DNA of 64,000 bases from Bacteroidales bacterium (GCA_021738625.1 JAIPBS010000018.1:1-64000), one strand, 5' to 3'; positions 55,851 through 64,000 are shown, numbered from the stretch's first letter. Notes: a model not told the origin generated them from the sequence alone. A program made the numbers and translations.

Positions 55851-58800
55851 ATGAAAAGGTTTTTTATAACAGGATTCATTGTTCTCATGTCTGCCATGCT
55901 CAGCTTTGGCAGCGACTGGGTGAGGATAAACAGCGACCAGGCCCCGGCGGAAATCAGGCTGCTTGGCTCGGATCTCAACAAATCGACCATGCAAATTCAA
56001 ATTCCCGGCTATCAGTTGCGCCCGGTTGAAACTCCGCGCGGGCAACAATATGTGGTGGAATTACCCGAAGCCACAACCCTGCTTGAAAAGGGGGCGCCCG
56101 ATTTACCCAAACTGACGACCTCATTAATGATACCCGATATGGCAGGCATGGAGGTTAGGATCGTTTCGAGCGATTATACCGAATATCACGATGTTGAGAT
56201 CGCACCTTCAAAAGGGAATTTCACCCGTGATATCGATCCTTCAACCGTACCTTATATTTATGGTGAAGTTTATGAAGAAGACGCCTTTTTCCCGGGCAAG
56301 CTTGCTTCCTTACGCGATCCGTATATCATCAGGGACTACCGTGGCCAAACCGTAATGGTTTATCCCTTCCATTACAATCCTGTTCAAAAAATCCTGAGGG
56401 TATATCACAGCATCACCCTCGAAGTTTATAAAGCAAACGATTCAGGTGTTAATCCCTTGGCAAGAAAAGAAAATCCTGATAAGATTCAGGAGGACTTCAG
56501 GAAAATCTACGACAGGCATTTCCTGAATGCACAGGCAATGCGCTACGATCCCGTTGAGGAGGCCGGCAGCATGCTGATCATCAGTCATGGCGATTTCATG
56601 GAAGCCATGCAACCCTTTGTGGAGTGGAAGATCATGAGCGGAATGCCCACGGAAATAATTGATGTGGCAGAGATCGGGAACAACTCCAACCTGATCAAAA
56701 CCTATATAGCCGATTATTATACAGCAAATGACCTGGCTTATGTATTGCTGGTCGGGGATGGGGAACAAGTCAGGCCTTCTTTCAGCAACGGTGATTCGGA
56801 CAATGATTACGCATACATTGTGGGGAATGATCACTACCCGGATGTTTTCATCGGTCGGTTTTCTGCCGAAAACATTGCACATGTGGAAACCCAGGTTACC
56901 AGAACACTCGAATACGAGAAAACCCCTTACACTGAAACCGACTGGTTTTCTTTTAATATCGGGATTGCTTCCAGCCAGGGACCCGGTGACGACAATGAAA
57001 GGGACTACGAGCACATCAGGAATATACAGGATGACCTGATCAATTATACTTATACAACTTCTTCGGAGTTGTTCGACGGTTCGCAGGGCGGGCTGGATGA
57101 GCCCGGAGATCCCTCACCTTCCATGGTGGGTGAAGATGTGGATGCGGGAGCATCCGTCATCAACTATACCGGACACGGTAGCACCAATGGTTGGGGAAGC
57201 TCCGGCTATTCCAGTGGTGATATTTCAAGCCTCAGCAACCAAAGGATGTATCCCTTCATTTGGTCGGTGGCTTGTGTGAACGGAAATTTTAACGGCAGCA
57301 CTTGCTTTGCAGAAGCATGGCTAAGGGCCGAAGACAATGGCAATCCTACCGGAGCCATTGCCACCATGATGTCTACCATCAATCAGAGCTGGAACCCGCC
57401 CATGTGCGGACAGGACGAAATGAACGACATCCTGGTGGAAAGCTATGAAAACAATATTAAAAGAACATTCGGCGGGATCTCCATGAACGGCTGTATGCAA
57501 ATGAATGACGAATACGGAAATGACGGCGCCGGCATGACGGACACCTGGGTTTGCTTCGGCGATCCTTCCCTGATGGTGCGCACCGCCATGCCTACCGAAA
57601 TAACGACAAGCTATAATACAACATTATTTATCGGGGCCACCCAACTCGTTGTGAATGCCGATGCCGAAGGCAGCCATGTGGCGCTCTCGAAAGACCATGA
57701 GTTGATCGCTACCGCTTACATTGAAGATGGCGCAGCTACACTCAACTTTGAAGCCATGTCGGAAGTTGCGGTGTATGACCTGGTGATCACCGGTTTTAAT
57801 TACCTGCCTCATTTAGGCGAGTTAGAAGTGATCCCCGCCGACGGACCTTATGTTGTTTATGCCGACAATCTACTGAACGATGAAGCAGGTAACAACAACG
57901 GCCTGGCCGATTATGGCGAAACAATAAGGCTTTCGCTGGAACTGGAGAATGTAGGCATTGAAGATGCCGAAAATGTTATGGTACAGCTTGGCACATCCGA
58001 TGAGTACGTAACCCTGACAGATGCAGAGGAAGAATATATATTGATCCCCGCCGGTGAAAGACTGAGCGTGGAAAACGGATTTGAAATTGAATTGTCATCC
58101 GATATACCCGATGAACATACCCTCCGATTTGAAATCACAGCAGGATCAGGTGATGACGTATGGACCAGCAGTTTCAGCATAAAAGCACATGCCCCCATGC
58201 TTTCCTTTTTGGAATATGTGATGGACGATTCACAGGGCAACAACAACGGTTTGTTCGATCCGGGCGAAACGGTTTCCCTCAACATCAGCATCGAAAACGC
58301 GGGCTCAGCCGAAGCCAGTGAGATCATAGGTTTGCTGAATTCAGACTATGAATTTGTAACGGTTGAAGAAGGAGAATTACCTTTTGGCAACATTGAACCG
58401 GCTTCAACTGTTGAACAAACATTCACAGTTTCAGCAGCTGAATTCATCCCCGGTGGATTCACAAACCCCTTTGAATTCTCATTTTATTCCTCCGGCGAAT
58501 TCGTGGGAGAAACCGGTTTTGAGCTGGTGATCGGGCAGCCGCAGATCCTGGTGCTGGAATTTGATCACAGCCCTTCAACAGGAACAGCCATAAGAGAAAT
58601 TCTTCAGGAAAAGGGAATTGCAATACAAACAGCCCAAACCCTGGCGGCAGTCACCCCCGGAGATTACCTGGCCATATTTACCTGTCTTGGCGTATATGAT
58701 GAAAACCATACTTTATCGGCTCAGGAAGGAAACATTTTGGCCGACTATCTTGATACAGGAGGCAATCTGTATATGGAAGGCGGTGATACCTGGGCCTATG

Positions 58801-59909
58801 ACGACCCGACTGAGGTTCACGGCATGTTCGGCATCAACGGACTGGATGACGGCTCCAGCGACCTGGCCCAGCTACGCGGTATAGAAGGCACTTTTACCGA
58901 AGGATTTTTGTATGATTATAATGGTGAAAACAACTGGATAGATCATCTGGAAGCCGTTGACGGTTCTTTTGCCATCCTGGAAAATACGGTCCCTTCTTAT
59001 GTAGCTGCTGTTGCCAACGACGCCGGCGCCTATAAAACCATCGGTTCTTCCTTTGAGTTCGGCGGTTTGACGGATGGGGAAAATGCAACCGAAGAATTGC
59101 TTTGGAAATATCTTGAATTCTTTGGTCTGGGCATACCCGAAAAACCTGAAATGCCGGTCGGAGAAACCTCGATCTGTTCAGGAACAACCGGAACAGCTTA
59201 TGAAATAACACCCGTCAATGGAGCAGAACACTATATGTGGCAACTTGAACCCGCCGCAGCGGGAACCATTAACAACAGTGATCATCAGATCACCATCGAC
59301 TGGAATGCAAATTTCCATGGTACGGCAGTTCTGCAGGTATGCGGCATGAACAGCCTGGGCATGGGCCCCATGTCCGATAGCTGCGAGATCGAAGTGATGG
59401 CCAACCCCGAGATCAGCCTCGGAGCCGATACCAGCATCTGCATCAATCACAGCATGGAGCTTACTCCCGGCGAAGGATATGCAGCCTATGCCTGGATGGA
59501 TGGATCAGCAGAATCAACGCTGGTTGTCGATTCAACTTTCGGCGGACTGGGAATTGTTGATGTTTCGGTATTGGTTACCGATGAAAACGGATGTACCGCC
59601 GTGGATTCCCTCAAGCTTGAATTTACCGAATGTGCCGGAGTAAGTGAGACGCTTTTGGAAGAAATGCTTACAATATATCCCAACCCATCATCCGGAATTG
59701 TTCACCTGGAGATCATAAAAAACATTGATCAGCTGCGTAAGCTTTCCGTGATCAATTCCATCGGGAAAATGATCTATGATATTGAAAACCCCTTTGGTGA
59801 TAAGCATAACATTAAACTGGATTTCACCGGACACGGCAACGGTGTTTATTTTATCCTTGTCGAAACTGCAAACAAGCGATTCACGAAAAAAATAGTAGTT
59901 GAACAATAG
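55851..59909 (+). CDS. Gingipain-like C25 peptidase 4 with added flavodoxin/GATase-like domain, T9SS cargo
   Basis: 1352 residues, 20 bases after peptidase 3. Signal peptide MKRFFITGFIVLMSAMLSFG. The propeptide (EKGAPDLPKLTTSLMIPD) and peptidase domain are close to peptidase 3; His442 in NYTGHGSTNGW and Cys475 in SVACVNGNF form the dyad. After two CARDB-like domains it carries an extra alpha/beta domain at about 899-1092 (starts ILVLEFDHSPSTGTAIREIL; contains LADYLDTGGNLYMEGGDTWA), resembling a glutamine-amidotransferase-like or flavodoxin-like fold without evident catalytic residues. Then come two PKD/Ig-like repeats and a T9SS type A domain (TIYPNPSSGIVHLEI). Its C-terminal domain and the terminator behind it recur after the next gene. 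Confidence 0.88.
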   Translation: MKRFFITGFIVLMSAMLSFGSDWVRINSDQAPAEIRLLGSDLNKSTMQIQIPGYQLRPVETPRGQQYVVELPEATTLLEKGAPDLPKLTTSLMIPDMAGMEVRIVSSDYTEYHDVEIAPSKGNFTRDIDPSTVPYIYGEVYEEDAFFPGKLASLRDPYIIRDYRGQTVMVYPFHYNPVQKILRVYHSITLEVYKANDSGVNPLARKENPDKIQEDFRKIYDRHFLNAQAMRYDPVEEAGSMLIISHGDFMEAMQPFVEWKIMSGMPTEIIDVAEIGNNSNLIKTYIADYYTANDLAYVLLVGDGEQVRPSFSNGDSDNDYAYIVGNDHYPDVFIGRFSAENIAHVETQVTRTLEYEKTPYTETDWFSFNIGIASSQGPGDDNERDYEHIRNIQDDLINYTYTTSSELFDGSQGGLDEPGDPSPSMVGEDVDAGASVINYTGHGSTNGWGSSGYSSGDISSLSNQRMYPFIWSVACVNGNFNGSTCFAEAWLRAEDNGNPTGAIATMMSTINQSWNPPMCGQDEMNDILVESYENNIKRTFGGISMNGCMQMNDEYGNDGAGMTDTWVCFGDPSLMVRTAMPTEITTSYNTTLFIGATQLVVNADAEGSHVALSKDHELIATAYIEDGAATLNFEAMSEVAVYDLVITGFNYLPHLGELEVIPADGPYVVYADNLLNDEAGNNNGLADYGETIRLSLELENVGIEDAENVMVQLGTSDEYVTLTDAEEEYILIPAGERLSVENGFEIELSSDIPDEHTLRFEITAGSGDDVWTSSFSIKAHAPMLSFLEYVMDDSQGNNNGLFDPGETVSLNISIENAGSAEASEIIGLLNSDYEFVTVEEGELPFGNIEPASTVEQTFTVSAAEFIPGGFTNPFEFSFYSSGEFVGETGFELVIGQPQILVLEFDHSPSTGTAIREILQEKGIAIQTAQTLAAVTPGDYLAIFTCLGVYDENHTLSAQEGNILADYLDTGGNLYMEGGDTWAYDDPTEVHGMFGINGLDDGSSDLAQLRGIEGTFTEGFLYDYNGENNWIDHLEAVDGSFAILENTVPSYVAAVANDAGAYKTIGSSFEFGGLTDGENATEELLWKYLEFFGLGIPEKPEMPVGETSICSGTTGTAYEITPVNGAEHYMWQLEPAAAGTINNSDHQITIDWNANFHGTAVLQVCGMNSLGMGPMSDSCEIEVMANPEISLGADTSICINHSMELTPGEGYAAYAWMDGSAESTLVVDSTFGGLGIVDVSVLVTDENGCTAVDSLKLEFTECAGVSETLLEEMLTIYPNPSSGIVHLEIIKNIDQLRKLSVINSIGKMIYDIENPFGDKHNIKLDFTGHGNGVYFILVETANKRFTKKIVVEQ

Positions 59910-59927
59910 TGTTTCATTCCACAGTAG

Positions 59928-59961
59928 AAAAAGCCGGCGCTGAGGGGTAGCCGGCTTTTTT
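59928..59961 (+). terminator. Terminator of the C25 peptidase cluster
   Basis: Perfect 11-base arms (59928-59938 and 59950-59960; GCCGGC core flanked by A and T runs) with an 11-base loop. The A run on the left makes it potentially bidirectional. Confidence 0.9.
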
Positions 59962-60021
59962 GGTTTAAAGAGTGTCTTTAGGTATTCCGGAGAATTGTGT
60001 AAATTAGCAATCCCAAACTTC

Positions 60022-62034
60022 ATGGCCATGCATGATCCATTAACATTTTTGCCTGAAAAGCTTCAGCTATTCATCTCGAAGTTGAGAAAGAAAAGAATTC
60101 ATCCGAAGATCATTTTTATAAGCCTTGGTATCCTTTCAACGATCTGGTTTGCGATCAGGGTGATCCCTAAACCCAGCCGGGCTACCTACCCTTGCATGCA
60201 GGCTACGGCGCCCTGTATGTCATCCTTTGTTGTCTGGCTGATTGGCGTATGGGGAGGTCTTTTCTCCTTAAAACAATGGAGGTTCTATCTGGGAAAGTCT
60301 AATTATGCATTGGCAGGGCTATTTATGATGATAAGCATTTCTTCCTATTTGATGGTACAGTATGCCAATCCGCTTCCTGCAGGAGCTAAAGCTTTCGATT
60401 ATGATACAAGATATTTTGTACCTAATGATCCTATTGGTGAAGCACAAGGGATCTTCCCCGGCCGGGTGGTCTGGTATTGGGATGCCGATGCCACCAACGA
60501 AAACTGCACCAACACATCCAACAACAATGGTATTATCGACCAAGGGGATGATGCCTGGTTCATGGCTGAAAATAACAAGCAGGCAGTTATAAACAATATG
60601 GTGTATGAGTCGTTACAACTACTGACCGGTGAGGAACAACCGGCTGATTGCTGGGATGCAATTTTCCGCTATTATAACCTAAATCATGGCAATGGTGATA
60701 TTGGATATTCAACCGGTGAGAAAATCTTTATTAAAGTGAATGCCACCACTGCTTTTGGCGGATCTGAAGGTGGCCGGTATGATGAAGAGTTGAAGAGGAA
60801 TGACGATCAGCAGGTAAATAATTTTGCGGCCGAAACCAATCCTTATGTTGTTTTGTCCTTGTTAAACCAGCTTGTTGATCATGGTGGTGTGCCGGAAGAT
60901 ATGATATATGTGGGTGATCCTGCCCGCAACATTTACAAGGAATTTTATGATTTGTGGAAAGATCAATACCCGGGCATCCATATCCTGGGAAACAACCTGA
61001 TCCACAATGAGCTTGAAATAACTGAGCTTGGGCGGTTCGCTGTAGCACATACCGAAGAGTATAAGATTTTTTATTCCGATAATGGGCAAGTAATGGAAGA
61101 TGCTGTTTCCGATAAGCTTTTCAGTATTTTTGAGGAAGTTGATTATCTTATCAATATTCCTGCAATGAAGGCCCATGCCTCTGCGGGAATCACATTGGCT
61201 GCCAAAAATCACTTCGGATCGCTGCCCCGAAACTGGGCCATGCATGTGCATCCCGGTTTGTTGTCGATCTACGATGATGAACCTGACCGCCTGGGATACG
61301 GATTGTATCGTATTCAGACCGATATTATGATGCACAAATTGTTAAGCGGCAAATACCTCCTGATGATCGTGGATGGGCTTTACCCTGGCGAGGGTGCGCT
61401 GGATACCCCCGACAAATGGACAATGCCCCCATTTGGTGGCTACTGGGCTTCATCATTGTTTTTCTCCTTCGATCCCGTGGCAATTGAAGCGGTATGCCAC
61501 GATTTCCTGCGTTCGGAATACCACGGTGACACCTATGCCGAAAACCGGCCAAACTGGAATGGGGTGGACGATTATCTTCTACAGGCCGCCGACTCTTCGC
61601 TTTGGCCCGAAGGTGTGATCTACGACCCAGATGGGGATGAACAACTGATTGCCAGCCTTGGCGTACATGAACACTGGAATGATTCTTCAAACAAAGAATA
61701 CACAAGAAACCTGGGTACAGGAGACGGTATTGAGCTGATCAGGGGACACGATAATTCAATTGGCAGGGAGGAAATAGGAATTCAGATAGAAATGAATATT
61801 TACCCCAACCCTTCATCCGGCAACGTTCAGCTTGAACTGGAAAACAGGCAGGAACAGATTGGCAAGCTTTCCGTGATCAATTCCATTGGAAAAATGATTT
61901 ATGAGATTGATAACCCTTTCGGTGAGCGGCACAGCCTGAAACTGGATTTCACCGGTTATGGAAACGGGGTTTATTTCATCATGATGGAAACACCCTATAC
62001 AAGATTTACAAAGAAACTGGTAGTTGAACAATAG
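60022..62034 (+). CDS. DUF362 protein with N-terminal membrane helices and T9SS C-terminal domain
   Basis: 670 residues from the ATG at 60022 (another ATG at 60028; the frame opens earlier at a TTG). Three hydrophobic helices lie at about 29-46, 63-80 and 91-110, with RVIPKPSRATYPCMQATAPC between the first two. A DUF362 domain follows (about 200-530): MKAHASAGITLAAKNHFGSLP is the family signature, with LLMIVDGLYPGEGAL and SFDPVAIEAVCHDFLRSEY. The C-terminal 85 residues are a T9SS type A domain (NIYPNPSSGNVQLELE, ending KKLVVEQ) almost the same as that of C25 peptidase 4. The iron-sulfur ligands seen in some DUF362 proteins are not evident. Helices instead of a cleavable signal conflict with T9SS export, unless the first helix is processed. 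Confidence 0.82.
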   Translation: MAMHDPLTFLPEKLQLFISKLRKKRIHPKIIFISLGILSTIWFAIRVIPKPSRATYPCMQATAPCMSSFVVWLIGVWGGLFSLKQWRFYLGKSNYALAGLFMMISISSYLMVQYANPLPAGAKAFDYDTRYFVPNDPIGEAQGIFPGRVVWYWDADATNENCTNTSNNNGIIDQGDDAWFMAENNKQAVINNMVYESLQLLTGEEQPADCWDAIFRYYNLNHGNGDIGYSTGEKIFIKVNATTAFGGSEGGRYDEELKRNDDQQVNNFAAETNPYVVLSLLNQLVDHGGVPEDMIYVGDPARNIYKEFYDLWKDQYPGIHILGNNLIHNELEITELGRFAVAHTEEYKIFYSDNGQVMEDAVSDKLFSIFEEVDYLINIPAMKAHASAGITLAAKNHFGSLPRNWAMHVHPGLLSIYDDEPDRLGYGLYRIQTDIMMHKLLSGKYLLMIVDGLYPGEGALDTPDKWTMPPFGGYWASSLFFSFDPVAIEAVCHDFLRSEYHGDTYAENRPNWNGVDDYLLQAADSSLWPEGVIYDPDGDEQLIASLGVHEHWNDSSNKEYTRNLGTGDGIELIRGHDNSIGREEIGIQIEMNIYPNPSSGNVQLELENRQEQIGKLSVINSIGKMIYEIDNPFGERHSLKLDFTGYGNGVYFIMMETPYTRFTKKLVVEQ

Positions 62035-62055
62035 ATCGTTTCATTACACAATACC

Positions 62056-62086
62056 AAAGCCGGCACTGAAAGTAGCAGTTTTTTCT
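62056..62086 (+). terminator. Eroded copy of the peptidase-cluster terminator
   Basis: AAAGCCGGC and a downstream GTAGC plus T run match the terminator at 59928-59961, but the right arm has lost its CCGG core, so the hairpin is much weaker. It sits at the same distance after the DUF362 stop as the intact one after peptidase 4. Confidence 0.5.
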
Positions 62087-62125
62087 AAAAATCTTATGTC
62101 TCTGACCCACTGATATCAATACCAT

Positions 62126-62175
62126 TAACAATGAAACAATTGAACAATCGAACAATGAAACAATCAATCAATCGA
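62126..62175. repeat. AACAAT-type simple repeat upstream of mtnA
   Basis: Degenerate repeats of AACAATGAAACAAT/CAATCAATCAATCG. Low complexity, no evident function; similar simple repeats occur near 27.8 kb and 36.4 kb. Confidence 0.6.
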
Positions 62176-62217
62176 TTCCCATTATTTTCATAAATTCGTA
62201 AGGTAAAGCAAATTAAA

Positions 62218-63267
62218 ATGAAAGTAAAGGGAGAAGAATACCGCACGGTTTGGATGGCAGGCAGCTCCGTTTTCCTGATCGAACAAAACCAGTTGCCATT
62301 CAGCTTCGAGATTTTCGAGGCGAAAAAATATTTCGACACCTGTATGGCCATCACTTCAATGGTTGTGAGAGGAGCCGGAGCCATCGGAGCGACGGCCGGT
62401 TATGCTATGGCGCAAGCCTGCCTGGAAGCTCCCGAAGACGACCGGGAGGATTTCCTCAAAAACGCCCGTTTCGAGATCGAATCCACACGCCCGACCGCTC
62501 AAAACCTTTTCTATGCCGTAGAACGTGTTTACGAAGCCGGAAAGAAAAGCACCGAAGCGGCTATTGAAGAAGCCCGCAAAATAGCGGATGAAGACGCCGC
62601 CGATTCACGCTCTATCGGGATCTATGGCAATGATCTGATCGGGCAGGGATACCGGATCGGTACGCATTGCAATGCCGGTTGGCTGGCTTTCGTGGATTAC
62701 GGCACGGCCCTCTCACCTATTTACATGGCACAAAAACAGGGCAAAGACATTTTTGTTTATGTGGACGAAACCCGTCCGCGCTCACAGGGGGCACGCCTGA
62801 CGGCCTGGGAGCTGCATAACAAAGAGGTGCCCCACGCCATCATCCCCGACAATGCCGCAGCCTGGCTGATGGCGCAGGGGAAAATCGATATGTACATTGT
62901 GGGCGCCGATCGCATCGCCGCCAACGGGGACGTGGCCAACAAGATCGGAACTTTGGAGAAAGCCATTGCGGCTCATGAATACGGCATCCCCTTTTATGTG
63001 GCCGCTCCCACCTCCACCATCGACCTGGATTGTAAAAGAGGTAAAGACATCAAAATTGAAGAAAGAAGCCAGGATGAAGTGCTGTACCAAACGGGCATCG
63101 ACAAAAACGGAAACCTGAACAAGGTGCTTGTTTGCTCACCCGGATCCGAAGCAATCAATCCGGCTTTTGATGTGACGCCGGCCAGATTCATCTCCGGCAT
63201 CATCACCGAAAAGGGCATCATCAATGCAGAAGAAGACCTGATCAGGGAAATCAAGAAACAGACTTAA
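62218..63267 (+). CDS. mtnA: S-methyl-5-thioribose-1-phosphate isomerase
   Basis: 349 residues. MtnA isomerises 5-methylthioribose 1-phosphate to 5-methylthioribulose 1-phosphate in methionine salvage; it also acts on 5-deoxyribose 1-phosphate. Family marks: TSMVVRGAGAIGATAGYAM near 45-65, the catalytic Cys151 in THCNAGWLA, DETRPRSQGARLTAWEL and the catalytic Asp231 in GADRIAANGDVANKIGT. Related eIF2B subunits lack this Cys/Asp pair. The aldolase gene starts 14 bases downstream. Confidence 0.95.
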   Translation: MKVKGEEYRTVWMAGSSVFLIEQNQLPFSFEIFEAKKYFDTCMAITSMVVRGAGAIGATAGYAMAQACLEAPEDDREDFLKNARFEIESTRPTAQNLFYAVERVYEAGKKSTEAAIEEARKIADEDAADSRSIGIYGNDLIGQGYRIGTHCNAGWLAFVDYGTALSPIYMAQKQGKDIFVYVDETRPRSQGARLTAWELHNKEVPHAIIPDNAAAWLMAQGKIDMYIVGADRIAANGDVANKIGTLEKAIAAHEYGIPFYVAAPTSTIDLDCKRGKDIKIEERSQDEVLYQTGIDKNGNLNKVLVCSPGSEAINPAFDVTPARFISGIITEKGIINAEEDLIREIKKQT

Positions 63268-63281
63268 TCACCTTGCAAAAT

Positions 63282-63911
63282 ATGTTGTTTAAAAAAGATA
63301 GAGAAGAACTGGCATATTTCATGCACCGCTTATATGCGCAAAGGTTGACGACAACATCGGGCGGCAACATCAGCCTGAAAACCCCGGACGGTTATGTGCT
63401 GATCACCCCTTCCCAAACGGATAAAGGGCGGATGAGTGCCGAACAGATCGCTGTGATCGGCCCGGATGGTAAAAACCTGACGGAACAACTGAAGCTAAGC
63501 ATGGAATCAGGAATGCACCTCAAAATCTACGAAAAACGGCCTGATGTAAAGGCCGTTGTGCACGCCCATCCTGTTTTCGGGACGGCCTTCGCCGTGATGC
63601 ACAAAGAAGTGAACTGCCGCCTGATGGGTGAAGCCAGAGCGGTGATCGGAGTGCCGGCCTTCGCGGATTATGCTCTGATGGGTACAAAAAAACTGGCACA
63701 AATAATCGCGAAGGCATTTACAAATGCCAATGTGGTGTTGATGAAAAACCACGGGGTGATCGCGGCAGGGAATTCGCTCCTGCAGGCATTCGACAGGATT
63801 GAAGTGCTGGAAGCCGCTGCCAGGATTACTTATATTACCGAATGCATGGACGAATGCAACGAGATCAGCAGGGAAGATTTAAATGCAATCGATGATTTGT
63901 TTACAACCTAA
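63282..63911 (+). CDS. Class II aldolase/adducin-family protein
   Basis: 209 residues from the ATG at 63282; the frame opens three codons earlier at a TTG. The zinc ligands are His94 and His96 in VVHAHPVFGTAF and His157 in KNHGVIAAG, with TSGGNISLK and ESGMHLKIY as further family marks. The family includes L-fuculose-phosphate aldolase, L-ribulose-5-phosphate epimerase and methylthioribulose-1-phosphate dehydratase (MtnB). Coupling to mtnA favours either MtnB or the aldolase of the DHAP shunt, which cleaves (methylthio/deoxy)ribulose 1-phosphate to dihydroxyacetone phosphate and an aldehyde; sequence by eye does not separate the two. Confidence 0.85.
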   Translation: MLFKKDREELAYFMHRLYAQRLTTTSGGNISLKTPDGYVLITPSQTDKGRMSAEQIAVIGPDGKNLTEQLKLSMESGMHLKIYEKRPDVKAVVHAHPVFGTAFAVMHKEVNCRLMGEARAVIGVPAFADYALMGTKKLAQIIAKAFTNANVVLMKNHGVIAAGNSLLQAFDRIEVLEAAARITYITECMDECNEISREDLNAIDDLFTT

Positions 63912-63925
63912 AAACAATATGAATC

Positions 63926-64000
63926 ATGGAATTAAGTCTTGCTGAAAAAACCACCCTTCTGTTGATCGGTGAAAAAAACAACCGCATCAGCGGAAATTAT
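63926..64000 (+). CDS. Start of an unidentified gene at the right edge
   Basis: An ATG at 63926 opens a frame that remains open to the window end (25 codons, MELSLAEKTTLLLIGEKNNR). It starts 14 bases after the aldolase stop, so it is likely the third gene of the mtnA operon. Too little is visible to name it. Confidence 0.5.
   Translation, partial: MELSLAEKTTLLLIGEKNNRISGNY

Noticed and set aside
44208-59909. One of the C25 proteins as PorU, the T9SS sortase
   Set aside because: PorU is also a C25 protein, but all four genes look like tandem cargo paralogues with varied beta modules, and no other T9SS component gene is nearby. Not excluded by search, but not supported.
62218-63267. mtnA as an eIF2B-like regulatory protein
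   Set aside because: Both catalytic residues (Cys151, Asp231) of the isomerase are present.

Overview
The window looks like a chromosomal segment of a Bacteroidota bacterium, most likely order Bacteroidales or a close relative. Evidence: several secreted proteins end in type A sorting domains of the type IX secretion system (T9SS); gene starts lack Shine-Dalgarno sequences; many genes are preceded by the Bacteroidota -7 promoter box TAnnTTTG; and Bacteroidota-type families occur (DUF6029, Omp28, gingipain-like C25 peptidases). Species cannot be named from the sequence. No rRNA, tRNA, CRISPR array, intact insertion sequence or prophage was recognised.

Layout. 1-10.0 kb: two minus-strand paralogous giant secreted multidomain proteins, the first cut by the window edge. 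10.4-17.4 kb: plus-strand housekeeping run (lipoprotein, EamA exporter, rplU with a long lysine/alanine/glutamate tail, rpmA, then serS - lipoprotein - TPR protein - rsmA). 17.4-17.7 kb: REP-like palindrome and a decayed REP-associated tyrosine transposase. 17.7-23.4 kb: minus-strand tripartite RND efflux operon (adaptor, pump, TolC-like channel). 23.6-27.7 kb: NhaC-type antiporter, TSUP permease, isoaspartyl peptidase lipoprotein and a small CxxC protein in one tight operon. 27.9-31.7 kb: minus-strand metabolic genes (dCMP deaminase, P-loop kinase, AmrS-like radical SAM enzyme, PEBP, NTF2-like, LOG). 31.8-36.0 kb: mannose-6-phosphate isomerase, then thioredoxin-like protein - DUF6029 barrel - Omp28 lipoprotein. 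36.0-36.6 kb: gene-free repeat-rich gap. 36.6-44.1 kb: AI-2E family permease; a minus-strand MsbA-like ABC exporter - M20 hydrolase - small barrel operon; then rbfA - methyltransferase - LolC/E-like permease.

44.2-62.0 kb is the most distinctive part: four consecutive gingipain-like C25 cysteine peptidases (1163-1352 residues, all with T9SS C-terminal domains) followed by a DUF362 protein that also carries a T9SS-type C-terminal domain. The four peptidases form two catalytic subtypes (1+2 and 3+4), but their downstream modules are exchanged between subtypes (1 matches 3), and the C-terminal domain plus terminator of peptidase 4 is duplicated behind the DUF362 gene. This looks like a locus evolving by tandem duplication and module swapping. 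62.2-64.0 kb: mtnA and a class II aldolase, suggesting a methylthioribose/5-deoxyribose salvage (DHAP-shunt-like) operon, with a third gene running off the right edge.

All identifications come from reading translated sequence and motifs by eye; no database search was run.
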